From Neocallimastix lanati (nom. inval.) (lineage: Eukaryota > Neocallimastigomycota > Neocallimastigomycetes > Neocallimastigales > Neocallimastigaceae), in NCBI GenBank assembly GCA_016946835.1, contig JACVTC010000053.1, positions 374,501 to 438,500 of the forward strand: a stretch of DNA of 64,000 nucleotides. The letters are read 5' to 3'. The notes below the pieces were generated by a model. The model had not been told where the DNA came from. It made no database searches and saw only the letters and a list, made by a program, of their open reading frames with translations. The position numbers and the translations under genes are program-made. Below are positions 1-12,592 of the stretch, piece after piece (positions within the stretch are counted from its first letter, which is position 1; every line of letters starts with the position of its first letter).

Positions 1-1
1 G

Positions 2-2112
2 CCCTTCGGTTTAACAGGTGCTCCAGCTACATTCCAAAGAGAAATGAACCGTATACTATTTCCCTTAATAGGAAAATGCGTCTATAACTTTATCGATGAT
101 ATTTTAATCTACTCAAGAACTGAAGAAGAACACCTAGAACATCTTAAACAAGTCTTAGAAATATTCAAGGAACATAAGTTAAAAATCAATATTGAAAAAT
201 GTTCTTTCATGCAAACTGAAGTAGAAGTACTGGGACATAAAGTATCCTCAGAAGGTTTAAGTTCATTGGAAAACAAAGTTAAAGCTATTAAAGAATGGAA
301 GGCTCCCTCTAACATTCATGAACTTCGATCATTTTTAGGAGCCATTGGATATTATAGAAATTTCATTAAGGACTTTGCAAAAGTTACTGCACCTCTATGC
401 ACTCTATTAAGAAAAGGTGTTAAGTTTGAATGGAAAAAGGAACAAGAAGAAAGTTTTAAAATTCTTAAGGAAAGATTAATCAATGCCCAATATTAAGATT
501 TCCTAGATTCGATAGAGAATTTATTATAAGAACAGATGCTTCCTATGATGGTATAGGCGGTGTGCTTTTACAAAAGGATGATGAAACTGGAAAGGAACAT
601 CAGGTTCATTATATTAGTAGAAGTTTATCTAAATCGGAAAAGAATTATGGAATTACGGATCTAGAAGGTGCTGCTCTAATTTATTGTATTAATAAATTAA
701 AATCTTATATTGTGGGAAATCCTAAGCAAACTATAGTATATACGGATCATAGACCATTAATCGGATTACTTAAAAGGAAGGAACCACAAAATTCTCGTCA
801 TACTAGATGGTGTTTGACTGTCAGTATGTTAGGAATTGATTTACGATATGAAACTGGAAAGAATAATGTTGTCTCAGATGCTTTATCAAGAATGAAAAAT
901 GAAAAAGAAAAAGTTGTCTTAACAACACAAATTATCAAGGAACAAGATGAAAACCTGCTTTCAAGGACCATTAAGGAATTTATTGAAGAAAAATTTACGA
1001 CAATTGATGGTGTGGACTACTTTGTTGATGGCAATAATTATAGAAAATTAGTTACAGATACAAAAGAAAAGTTTCAATTAATTTTTCAAGCACACAGTAT
1101 AGGACACGAAGGCTATTACAAGACATACCAACGTTTGAAAAAGAGCTACTATTGGAACAATATGGTTAATGACATTAAGCGAATTATAGGTAAATGTGAA
1201 AAATGTCAATTAAATAAATCTCAACCATACCCTGAACCAACGAAAGATAAACCAACTGAAGTGGAAGGACCATTTACACACTTAGGATTGGACATTATAG
1301 GACCTCTAAGTAAAACCAGAAATAATAATCAATATATAATCGTTGTGGTTTATTATTTTACTAAATGGGTTGAGGCAGAGCCCACTGAAAATGTTACTTC
1401 TCAGGATGTGATAAAACTTTTAATTAATGTATTTGCTCGACACGGTGTACCTCAAATTATCACTACTGATAATGGAACACAATTTACATCAGATATGACA
1501 AAAATCTTCCTTGATTTATATGATGTATATGTTAAATTTATCACTCCATATCATCCTGAAAGCAATGGTTTAGTTGAGAATCGTAATAAAGAAATTGGAA
1601 AATTATTACGATTACTAGGACAACAACCCAAAGAATGGGATGAAATTTTACCATTTGCACTTTGGGCTTTAAGAACTACTAAAAACTCAATCACCAACCA
1701 TTCAAGTTTTGAATTAGTTTATGGAAGGGAGGACCAACAACCTTTTGACATTGCTGCCAGACCAACTAAGGGTATAAATAAGTCTTCTGACGAAATTCTA
1801 CTGGAAAAATTTGTATCACACTACCAATGGGTAATGGAGGCCGCATCTAATATCAAAAATGCTTCGAAGTATTGGGCTACTAGGAGAGAAGAAAAGACCA
1901 GTATGAATCAAGCTAAAAGAATAAAACCAGGTGATTTAGTACTAGTAAGAAACTTTAATCGAACTAAATTAGAACCTTATTTTGTTGGACCTATGAAAGT
2001 GGTAAAGAAACAATTCAATACAGTCACTTTAGCCGATCCTGCTACTAATATACAAATGAATCGTAATGTTCATTTGAAAAATATTGTCAAGTTTAACTCA
2101 GCTTCTACCTAG
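2..2112 (+). pseudogene. Ty3/gypsy pol, 3' part (RT end, RNase H, integrase), frameshifted; runs off the left edge
   Basis: The reading frame enters at base 2 with PFGLTGAPATFQREMNR, the RT stretch before the catalytic box. The box reads FIDDIL, with both Asp kept. A frameshift near 484-496 (one base short between the RT end and ILRFPRFDREF) stops the first frame. The second frame (562-2112, open upstream of its first Met) gives RNase H with its D, E and D (RTDAS, DLEGAA, YTDHRP). Integrase follows with an H-H-C-C zinc site (HSIGHEGY through CEKCQ), the catalytic D (LDIIG), D (TTDNGTQF) and E (NGLVENRNKE), and a GPY/F-like C-terminus (KPGDLVLVRN to EPYFVGPM). There is no chromodomain. It is a cousin of the element at 7264-13777. 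The integrase looks intact; the single frameshift is the only clear lesion visible. Confidence 0.93.
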
Positions 2113-2120
2113 CTTGAGTC

Positions 2121-2135
2121 TTATCGGGGGCATCT
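2121..2135 (+). promoter_or_regulatory. Polypurine tract of the left Ty3/gypsy element
   Basis: A G5 run (TATCGGGGGCATCT) follows the pol stop codon by a few bases and directly precedes the LTR-like sequence TAATACAGAATG. It matches in position the GAGGGGGAGATCT tract at 13370-13386, so it is read as the plus-strand primer site. Confidence 0.6.
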
Positions 2136-2917
2136 TAATACAGAATGAACAAATAATACTAATTGTGCTAGAATAATATAAATTATTCTAACCTTATAGA
2201 TTATTCTATTCTATATAATTGAAACTTTCCAATATTCTTCAAATATTACTAAATAGAAATCTTAAGTTAATAAATCACTAATTAACTTATAATTCCTTTT
2301 TGAATTATCGATCCGATTCCATTATAATGTATTAAAAATCTTTAGCCAAGAATATTGTCCTTGCCCACTTAATATATTAATATTATATTTCTTTTGTATT
2401 ATGTTATATTGAAAATAATCAAATCTATTTAATTAGTTATTAAAATTTTCGTTATCAATTTAAATTTATTTTTAATTATTAAATTTAACTAAACCACAAT
2501 AAAATATTCTGTATAATCTCTTTATTTTTATTTTATATATATTAGTATTAAACTATTATTAAATAATTAATAATTCAATAATATATAACTACTATTTATA
2601 ACAATAATATTAACTAAAATAATAATTCAATTTCAATTTAAATGTTTTATTTATAAAAATAATTAGTAATTAGTTTATTAAAAAAATAGTTAGGCTTTAC
2701 AAATTTTAATTTGATAAAAAAATATAAATACACGTAATTTTTAGTGAAATAAAATATAATCAATAACTTACTTTTATTAAATAAATAACTATATTATTAT
2801 TTTTCTTTTATAAATTTAAATAAATAAACATTGATTTTAAAACAAAATTATTTTTATTGTAATTTTATTATTTGTGTTAATTATTATTATATTCCTAAAA
2901 CTATATGAACCATACCA
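2136..2917 (+). repeat. Probable 3' LTR of the left Ty3/gypsy element
   Basis: It starts right after the polypurine tract with TAATACAGAATG, a variant of the TGGTAC..GAATG start of the other LTRs, and ends in CATACCA just before TTTT-TGATAAAG. The 5' partner lies outside the window. The non-TG start is probably a mutation. Confidence 0.5.
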
Positions 2918-2921
2918 TTTT

Positions 2922-3985
2922 TGATAAAGAATGAAGTAATAAATTGATTCTTATTAAAAACCTTTTAATATAGTCAAGGTGATTTTTAAAATATTAATAA
3001 GTTTATGTATTCTTTACATTAACAATTTTACTATATTATTTGATCTGAAAATTTAAGTTTATACATAAAATTTAATTTAAATTTATGTTCATTCCTTATA
3101 AAGATAAATTAAATTTATAAGAGTTTATCAATAACATAGTACTAATTACTTTTAGTATTATTCTTCTAAATAAGGAATAATTCCTGTATATAAACAACTT
3201 AAATAACTTTATCAATATTTCTGTCTTTCGAATTAAGAAATAATTGAAATGAAAGAAATAAATAAAATAAAATTTTCTGTATTTAAAATTGTAAAAGATT
3301 TTTCATATATTAATAAATATATTTTATTTTCTATTATGTCATTCAAATTAATATATAAGATTACATATTAAATTAGTATCAAAATTAAGTTAAAGTATTC
3401 AATTTTATTGTAATACTGCTTCTCTTTTTTTTGTTTAATTCTTATCTATAATGCATCTTTTATATTATAGATTTATTTTGGTTAATTTGAATATTAGGAA
3501 ATAATAAAATTTCTATTTATTACAATAAGGAAATAATCAATAAGATTTAAAAATCTATTGTTTTTCCATCTCTTCAACTACTTCCAGAGGCTTTGCTACT
3601 TTTATATCTTCAAAAAGATATAAATTGACTACCTTGGAACCCCTTTTAGGGGAGAGAAAATAAGAAAATAAAAAAATAGAAATAAAAAAAAAATAAATAA
3701 ATAAATAAAAAAATAAATAAAAATAAATAAAAATAATAATAAAAATAAAATAAAAATAAAATAAATATATAGAAATAAAATAAATAAATAGAAATAAAAT
3801 AAATAAATAAAAATAAAATAAATAAACAAAAATAAAATAAATAAATAAAAATAATAATAAAAATAAAATAAAAATTAAAATAAAAATATAATAAATAAAT
3901 AAAAATTATTGTGAAAGAATAAAATTATTTTTTTGTGTTTTAATATTATATAATTTTTTTTTTTTGAATTCCTCGAGCCATAACA
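2922..3985 (+). repeat. Solo LTR-like unit 2 of the LTR chain
   Basis: It begins TGATAAAGAATG and ends CCATAACA. It is separated by exactly TTTT from the LTR before it and from the next one. It contains an (AAAT)n-rich block at about 3655-3900 preceded by a short GC-containing segment (CTTGGAACCCCTTTTAGG). No gene is visible; the minus-strand ORF across the AAAT block is low-complexity only. Confidence 0.5.
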
Positions 3986-3989
3986 TTTT

Positions 3990-4910
3990 TGTTAAGGAAT
4001 GAACAAATAATGTTAATTTTATTATTTTTCATAAAAATAACTTAACCACTAAAATTAAATTATTTATTTCCTTACTTGGGGAACTTTCTTATGTTCTATT
4101 ACTGCCAAATTATTACTAATATTAAATTTATTATTATTAATATAAATTCTTTATTAATATCAATACTTTATTATTAAAATTAATACTATATTATTAATAT
4201 CAATATTATTATCAATATCTAGTTTTATTAATATGATTTATTCTATCAATATTTTATTATTAAAGAAAATTTTATTTTACAAATATTACTAATACAGATT
4301 ATTTATTATTAATAAAAATTAATATAATTAATAATGATTTAAAATATTTTACTTAAATCCATGATCCTTGTCATTAAAATTAGTAATATTTCCTTCCAAA
4401 ATACACCCTATTTATAATAAGATTAATAATAGATAATAATCTAAAATACTTTTATTTAAAAATAGTATAAAATTAAATAATACTCTATTACTAATAGTTC
4501 TGTAAAAGTAATAAAATTATTTTTAAAATATATTATCACTACAATTAATAATAAATAGTTTAGAATTTAATAATATGTAATAATTATTTATTATAATAAA
4601 ATAGATTATGAATTTATAATTTAAATACAATTCAAACATGTAACTCTAAGATATTCTAAAGAAATGGCTTGACCATTTCTAACGATAAAAATAAAATATA
4701 AATAGATGAGAAAATTGTATTTTAGAAAAATAATCTGAAAAAAATATAATCTTATTAAAGAAATTAATTTATTTTTTAGTTTTTAATTGAATAATTTTTA
4801 TTAAATAAATAAATAAAATATTTTAAAAAAAGATATATTTTAATTTTTAATTTTTTTTTATTTTAGTGTTTATTTCTATATTTATTATTATTCTGTCCCG
4901 AACCTCAACA
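3990..4910 (+). repeat. Solo LTR, TGTTAAGG family, copy 1
   Basis: The 921-bp unit runs from TGTTAAGGAATG to CCTCAACA, with inverted termini TGTT/AACA. Its sequence is nearly the same as 14701-15614 and the start of 15620-15960. It is flanked by TTTT on both sides, consistent with a short target duplication. No ORF. Confidence 0.75.
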
Positions 4911-4914
4911 TTTT

Positions 4915-5508
4915 TGATACAATACAGCTAGAAATAAGCAAGAAAATTAACAAAAGAGAAAATCCTATAATAATATAGTGAAAAATAATTACAATATATA
5001 ATATAATCATTATATAAATAGATTAAAAATTAATTAGACAGCCAATAATATTCAAGATAAAATTAATTAATAAATTTAAAAAAAAGAGAATGAAATAAAA
5101 GTTAAAGAGAGAGTTTTCTTGTTGTTTTAAAAATTCTAATTGAGTAAAATAATAGTTTTAGAGAACTTATAGTTTTGTTTAAATAATTAAGTAATTACTT
5201 ATAGTTAAAGAATAAGAGTTGAATCCTACAATTATAAGTAAAATTATTATTAAGATATTAATATAAATTGAATTATTAGAGATAGATAAAAATCATTATA
5301 TTCAGAGGAATATAAATATAATTGTAATAATTTATGTAAAATAAATAAATAAATAAAAACAAGATTTAAAAAGAAATAAATAAATTTTATTATTTGTGTA
5401 AATTATTATTTATTATCTTTGAGTTGGAATATATTATTTTACAAATTCCCTATTTGCTCGACCTCGTTATAAATAGAAATTTGATACTTTATTACTTATA
5501 TTGTATCA
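4915..5508 (+). repeat. Solo LTR-like unit, TGATAC family, copy 1
   Basis: It has inverted termini TGATACAATAC...TTGTATCA, flanked by TTTT on both sides. It contains GTTATAAATAG near 5466, a TATA-box-like sequence downstream of a CTCGACCTCG segment, as expected of an LTR promoter. No ORF. Confidence 0.55.
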
Positions 5509-5512
5509 TTTT

Positions 5513-5934
5513 TGATACGAAATATTAATAAATAGTTAAAATTAGTAAAATTGTTGATAGTAAAAATAATATAGGTTTTAAAGTTAAATAGTTTATTTTA
5601 TGTTTAGTATAATATTAAAAGAATATAAATAAACAGTTAGTTAGTGAGTTAGTTAATTTAAGTAAGAGATATGTATAAAATATTCTAGAGATAATTATAT
5701 AACAATATTGAATTAGAGGAGTAATTAATATTCTTATATAGATTATAATAGAATAATAAATGCATAATTGGTTGTACTTAAATTAAATAAAGATAAATAA
5801 TAATAAAAGATTGACATATTTAAATTATTGTGTGAATTATTATTGTTAAAGTATAATTATTCTTATAGAATTTATTAAGTGTTTACGCATAAGATTACAC
5901 CCTGATCCCTATACAAGTTAAAAATCTTGTATCA
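5513..5934 (+). repeat. Solo LTR-like unit, TGATAC family, copy 2
   Basis: It begins TGATACGAAATA and ends CTTGTATCA, with inverted termini TGATAC/GTATCA. The left junction is CA-TTTT-TG; the right junction (CA-TTTC-TTAATAAG) is degenerate. Confidence 0.5.
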
Positions 5935-5938
5935 TTTC

Positions 5939-7259
5939 TTAATAAGTTTAAGGTATTATTTATTTTATTTTCTTAAACTTATTTTATATTGTTAAGATAA
6001 TAACTGAATTTACATTTAATTCAATTTCAATTTCAATTTCAATAATTCAGTTATTTGAATTTCAATATTAATAAATAATAATAATATAATAATTATTATT
6101 AAATTAACTTTATTAAAATATCTAGGAATTAGTCTAGGCCAGCTAATTACTAAATATTATTAACATATTGAAATTAATATATATTAAATAATGTAAACAC
6201 GTGATTGTCATATTAAATTAATTTCTACATATTATATTTTAATTATAAAATATAATATTTAGCTAATATTATATTCTTATATTTTATTTATATTAAATAT
6301 TTATATTATTATCTTACTTTATATAATCAATATCAAACTTATATTAATACTATTACATATTCATATTAATAATTAATATTTTAATAATTAATTATTTTAT
6401 ATAAATACATGTTTAAATCTTTTGATTAATCCTTTGTAGGATTATTGTAATTTAAATTATAGTAATAATTATATAAAATAATAATGTAATAAAATATTAT
6501 TAAGATTAAATAAAAATTTATATTTTAAATAAAAACTTATTTATAAAATTTACTAATAACAATATGTTTGAAATAAGAGTAAAACTAAATTATTAATTAA
6601 TTACTATAATTTGGCATCTTGACCTAATCGTTAAGACCAAATTATCTAAAAACTTTAACATATATCGTTTTACCTTGTTTTATTTTAACAAGTTTTACCG
6701 ATATTTAATATTTAAATTTACTTAATTATTTTAAAAAAAATGTTTTATTAAAAATTTATATAATATTTAATCTATATATTAAATATTATAATTCTTTTTA
6801 TAAATAATTAAAATAGTTAAATACTATAATATAAATAATATAGTTTAACTTTATATATTTGTTATAATAATAATTTTTATTTAATATTTTTATAGTTGAT
6901 TATACAACGTTGAGAAATATTTTTAATTGTTATAATTCATTATTTTTCTAAATAAATTCTCTTAATAAATTTCATAATTATTTCCCAAAAATTTAATAAA
7001 TTAATTCATATAGAACTAATTATTCCATATAAAAAAATTTTATATTTATATTATTATTATAGTTGGTGTAACTATATTTTCCAATCAAATGTATATAAAT
7101 ATTATTATTAAATAATATTATTATAATAATAAAAATTATTATAATTATTTAATATTATGAATAAGATTATTATTAAGTTATTACTATTTAATTATTTTAA
7201 TATTTAAAATATTATAAAATCTTTTACTATTCCTTAAAATATATAATTATTATTTATCA
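5939..7259 (+). repeat. AT-rich LTR-like segment between the chain and the full Ty3 element
   Basis: No gene is visible. It starts TTAATAAG (degenerate TG) and ends TTATCA, followed by TTCT and the TGGTAC start of the next LTR. Bases about 6172-6560 occur again in inverted orientation at 15977-16422 plus 18051-18115, where they are split by later insertions. It is probably another old solo LTR. Confidence 0.35.
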
Positions 7260-7263
7260 TTCT

Positions 7264-8851
7264 TGGTACAAAACCGAATGAAGTATTTAAATTTAATTTA
7301 TAAATTATAATTAATGTCACGAATACTAGTAGATTTGAAGTTAAAATTCACTATTAGATCAATTGAAATTTAATTTAGTTATTGACAAAAATTATTTTAA
7401 TTCGATTTTAATTATAAAAATAAATATTAGAAACATTAAGGAATTAGAAACCAAATGGTTTGGACTTATTTATTAAAGATAATTTAATTTAATTTAACCC
7501 TTAAGAATTTGATAAAAATAACATGAAGAAAAACAATGATAACTCAACAAATAATGGAAATATTATATCATGATTTCCCGCTAAAAATATATTCATTAGA
7601 AAGCTACGGTCGAGAACTACAACATATGTTAAAATCAACCTTATTGGACAACTAGATAACGAGATATTGGACTTTAAAGATATTTAAATATAAAAATATA
7701 ATTTAATTATTTCATTAAGACCCTAAATTATTAATTAAGAAATTTATATTAGATAAAATCTCTTAACTTGGAAATTATATTATTAATTTTTATTATTAAT
7801 TAAAAATACAGAATTAGTTATTAGTAATAGTTTTATAATATTTTAAATAAGTTTTATAAGTTTTATATATTTTATTATTATATATTTTTATTCAATTATT
7901 TTCTAAAAGATTCTAAGGAATTCTTTATCATTCTAAAGATTTCCGAAAGAGAATTTTTAATTAGTTTTAATATTTTATTTTATTTTATTTTATATTTTAT
8001 TATTAAATTAGTTTTATTATTAAATTGTTTTATGAATTGTTATATAGTTATTTTATTAAAAGATTCTTATCAATATTATTTTATTATTATATTTTATATA
8101 GTTTATATACATGTATGAATATATTAAGATTAAAATGTATTATTTATTTATATTGTTAATTATTATTTAGTTTAGTATAAAAAGGATTTGAAATTCCATA
8201 TTTTGAATTCTTTGTAAGATTATTAACTAACTATTAAATTCTAAAATATTAACATAAAGTTAATAAATTAATTATAACAATAAATAATTTTTTATATTAA
8301 TCTTAGTTAATTTTATTATTAAAATATATATTAAAGTTCTAATAAAACATAAATCTTAAATATTGAAATCTTAATTATAAAACTCTGTGTGTTATTTATT
8401 ATTTAAATTTAATTAAATTGTTATAATTAATAAAAACATCTTGACCTGACCAATTTAACCCAAAACTAGGAAAGATATAGCAAGAATCTTACCTAAACAC
8501 TCAATTTAATTTAACAATTAAGAAAATAGAACAACATTAATCCATAAAAAGATAAATTAAAAAAAAAAAAAAATTTAATTTAAAATAGAAATAGAAAGAA
8601 ATAATTTTTTTAACAACCAATGTTTATTTTTTTAAAATAGTAAAATTTGATCAAAAATAATTTAAATGTAAAATTGAGATCAATGAGATCTCAATATTGA
8701 AATTACTAAAAATCAATAAAGACAATTTGAAACTAAAATAAATCTGATTTTTAAATTAGTGTTTTAAATAGTTATATTATTGCAAATTGTTATTTCTTAC
8801 TAATATCAAGATAATTAATTGTAAATTGAGAATTTCTTTTGTAACGTACCA
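7264..8851 (+). repeat. 5' LTR of the Ty3/gypsy element, interrupted by a solo LTR
   Basis: The LTR starts TGGTACAAAACC and ends GTAACGTACCA. It is 1588 bp against 391 bp for its 3' partner; the difference is the nested unit at 7315-8516. Outside that unit the two LTRs align closely. Confidence 0.85.
7315..8516. repeat. Solo LTR (1202 bp) nested inside the 5' LTR, TSD ATTAA
   Basis: The unit TGTCACGAATAC...TTTAACA is flanked by ATTAA at 7310-7314 and 8517-8521. The 3' LTR of the host element, which lacks the unit, shows the empty site. A related sequence, including the TATTGGACTTTRAAGA block, is at 19196-20115. Confidence 0.8.
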
Positions 8852-8857
8852 AAAATT

Positions 8858-8874
8858 TGGGGGCTCATCCGGGA
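8858..8874 (+). promoter_or_regulatory. Primer-binding site for tRNA-Pro
   Basis: TGGGGGCTCATCCGGGA is the complement expected for the CCA end of tRNA-Pro, the class also used by murine leukaemia virus. It lies six bases after the 5' LTR end. Confidence 0.85.
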
Positions 8875-8979
8875 AACTAATACAAAAGAAAGTAATTATA
8901 CTTGGTGAAAAGATAAGAAATAATTAATATTCTCTATATATTTATAAAAAAAATTGATAAATAAATAAAAAAAAAAAAA

Positions 8980-9818
8980 ATGGATTACAACATTCTGAGA
9001 GTCTTGCCGCGCTTGAGAACCTGTGAAACTGAAGAAATTAATACCTGGTATGGGGATTTCGACAACATTATAAAAATGGCAAAAATTACCGACACAGAAA
9101 CCATATATCGATTGGCCTATTCTGTAGCAGAAGGTGAAGCTAGGAAACGACTCCAGGAATCCCATCGTACACTTGGATTCTTCCCTACCTTGGTTCAAAT
9201 AAAAAAATACCTGATAGAGACCAAAGAGCCAACCGAAATAGACATCTACGATAAATTAAAGAATATTTCTATAAAGGAAGACGAAGAACTAGAGGATTAT
9301 AACAAGACTTACTTAGAGTTGTATCAAAAGGTCAGCGACAACTTAAAACCAGGCATCCAGGCATCAAAGTTAGTGATTACTTGAAATCCATACGAACACG
9401 AATGGAAGCTTGTCGCGCTGTCTTATATGATGAATGTGACTCTATTGAAGACGCCATTAAAACTACCAATAAGATACAGAAGATTCGAGAATTTGAACAA
9501 GGCCTTCAACGAATGGGAGGTGATGAATATGAAAAAACCAATCCTATTCCAATATTTAAAAGGATCACCACTGGAAGAAGCTACAGTAGGAACTTTTATA
9601 ATAATAATTCAGGTAAAGTAACTTATCCCAATCAATTGCAAATAACAAACGTTCCTGTACTCTCTAATCATAAATTGATATGTTATAGATGCAAAGAAGA
9701 AAGACATAAAGTTTTCCAGTGTCCTTATAGCGACGAGCAGCTGATCGATATTTTATCAAAAAGGGTTTACAATAACCATCACACTCCGCTTAGAAATGAA
9801 ACTCAACAAAAAAACTGA
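8980..9818 (+). pseudogene. Ty3/gypsy gag (capsid and zinc knuckle), frameshifted
   Basis: The ATG follows a poly(A) stretch. The first frame (8980-9384) is a retrotransposon capsid-like sequence (INTWYGDFDNIIKMAK...). It is broken at about 9352-9367 by a tandem duplication of the 8-mer CCAGGCAT; the original frame resumes as VSDYLKSIRTRMEAC and runs to 9818. A CCHC zinc knuckle is visible (CYRCKEERHKVFQC). It would package element RNA if intact. Confidence 0.85.
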
Positions 9819-9946
9819 GTAGAGAGAGTTCGTTAGCTCTCGTTAAACAAACTAACGATAATACTACCCAAGTTCAGGTTTATGGTGCTACCAGAAATGA
9901 AAGGAATGAAAAGAACAACCTAGACCAGAAGGAGAAAATAAAGAAA

Positions 9947-12592
9947 ATGCTCTATGATCATAAACCAAAGACTAAGAAATCTTTAAAGGACGACCCTCAA
10001 CCAATAGGTGATACTCCTGCATTGAGAAAAAAAGAGCTAGATCAAATGGAGAAAGATGAGTTAATAATTCCTACGGAATCACTTCAAGAAATACACCCTT
10101 CTATTATTGCACAGCCAAGAATTGAAAATGTAAGAAAAGATGCTAAAGAACAACGAAGTAAGGAAATCCAAGTTTTAGCAGACGAAGATACAACGATGGA
10201 CGATATTCCTAAGACCAATCTGGTAGAAAAGAAAAGCAATGATAGAATTAAACACATTAAGCTAGTAAGTGAAACACCTAGCTATAATGTCAAAGGAGAT
10301 CTCAATAGCCTCCGGGAAAATATAACCGTAGCGCAATTAATGGATGTGAGTCCCAAGGTAAGAGCTGAAGTAATTAAACAACTTAAATTCGATAAAGAGG
10401 TGAATAAAGAGAAACCACGGGTAAACTTAGTTTATAGAGGTAAAATAGCCATATCCAAATGCAAGGTTTTTGATGTACCATCTAAGGTATTCTTAGATTA
10501 TGGAGCGGGCATTAATTTAATTTCGAAATCATTTCTAGACAAATTACCAAATAAGCCTGAGCCAATTGGTATTGCTACCAGTTCGATTGTTTAAGTATTA
10601 TCAGACGTAGATCAGATCCCTGGATTGATTTATAAACTTCCACTAACTATAGGATATACGACCTTTGAATCAGAATTTAGACTGGTTGAAAGAAATGATC
10701 TACTTTTTGATATTATTATATGTTATGAAACTATTATTGAAAATTATCTTTTTATTAATCCTGTAACATTTGAACTTTTCAAAATAAATTCCAATTTAGA
10801 ATTAAATGAACTTAAAAATTTATTTAAAGAAGTCAAAGAGAAATATAAATTGTGGGACGTAATTGAGAAGCTGGAAGAATTAGATCGTTCAAACGAAAGA
10901 AAGGAGCTAAAACAAGGAGAAATTGTTAATTTACTACTGTATACAGAAGAGTCTAATTCATCAGTAAGCGAGGACGAGTCTAAGCAAATAAACTTTAAAG
11001 AAGTCAATGAAGTAAAAATTTTTAACTACCATAAGGATGAAGATCTAAAAATAGAAGGAAGAGAGGTGATATTAGATGGAATATGTGGAAAAGCTATTGG
11101 AATATGTGATAAAAGGATTATTAAGAAAATTCGGGAGTTATTGAAAATGTATGATGATGTACTCGCACTAAGCTCTGACGATTTAGGAAAGTCCAAATTG
11201 CTACCTCATTCAATACAACTTAAGGAAAATAGTAGACCAATTAAACAACGCTCTTATCGATTATCCAAAGCAAAGGCTGATATATTAAAAGAAGAACTCA
11301 CCAAGCTATTAAATAAGAAGTTGATAATTCCCTCCCATTCGCCATGGTCTTCTCCCGTAATACTTATATCTAAAAAGAATGGCAAGTGGAGGTTATGTAT
11401 CGATTACCGTAAATTGAATGAGATGACGCTTAAGGATGCCTATGCCATACCTTATATTGAAGAAATATTGTTTTCGATTGATGGTGATATTAAAGCAATC
11501 ACTACTATAGACCTTTTCTCCGGGTATCATCAGATACCTATGAATCCTGAAGATATAGATAAGACTGGGTTTACAACACTGTATGGGAATTATAACTTTG
11601 TTGTCATGCCCTTTGGACTAACAAATGCTCCTGCTACATTCCAACGGGAGATGAATCGCATATTCTTCCCATTAATTGGTAAATGCATGTTTGTGTATTT
11701 AGATGATATAGTCATATTTTCAAGCAGTAAAGAGCAACATCTACAAGATCTGAAAGAAGTATTCAAGATTATTCGAGAGCATGGATTAAAAATTAATTTA
11801 GAGAAATGCCATTTTTTCATGGAAGAAGTAGAAGTCTTGGGTCATTTACTAACAATTGAAGGAATTAAGTCTACGACAGCAAAGGTGGAAGCTATTAAAA
11901 GATGGAAACAACCAACTAATTTGACTGAGCTACGATCTTTTCTGGGAACTGTTAGCTACTACCGGAAGTTCATTGCTAACTTTTCAAAAATTGCAAAAGG
12001 ACTATATAAATTAATGAGGAAAGACACAGTATTTGAATGGAATAACGAATGTCAAGAAGGATTTGACCGATTAAAACAAGCAATAATAGACTATCCAGTA
12101 AACAAGGAACCAACTGAAAGGCAACTAACCAATTGGATCTTAGAATTTAGTATGTTAAAGATAAACGTTGTATACGAAGAGGGAAGAAAGAATTTCATTG
12201 CAGATGCCTTGTCTAGATTGAATCTCAACGAAAATACGAATGAACAAATTAAAGTCGCTAGCGCAACCTCCCTAATGGATCATTATATAAATAAGAAAAT
12301 AATAACTATCGATCGAGATAAATTCAACCAGGAAGGAGGAAACCTTAGGAAGGTAGTAACTGACGAGAATGAGAAATTGGAACTACTACAAAAGGCTCAT
12401 GGAATAGGGCATGAAGGATTTCTAAAAACCTATAGCAGATTAAAACGAGATTACTACTGGACCAATATGACTCGTGATGTTAACCGTATGGTCAGAACTT
12501 GCCCTAAATACCAACTTTTTCGACATCGACCTTATCCTAAAGATTCAGAAAGTATTCCTACCCCTGTCGAAGCCCCGTGGGACTCGATCTAG
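9947..12592 (+). pseudogene. Ty3/gypsy protease, reverse transcriptase and remnant RNase H
   Basis: The 9947-10594 frame holds a linker and an aspartic protease-like site read as FLDYGAG, where D-S/T-G-A is expected. A TAA at 10592 separates it from the 10625-12592 frame. RT is well kept: LPHSIQLKENSRPIKQR, KWRLCIDYRKLNE, DLFSGYHQI, MPFGLTNAPATFQ and the YLDD box (VYLDDIVIFS). After RLKQAIIDYPV the sequence jumps to ERQLTNWILEFSMLKINVV. Compared with 2-2112 this removes roughly 90 residues and all three RNase H active-site acids without changing frame. The integrase zinc region follows, then a stop at 12590. Confidence 0.88.
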
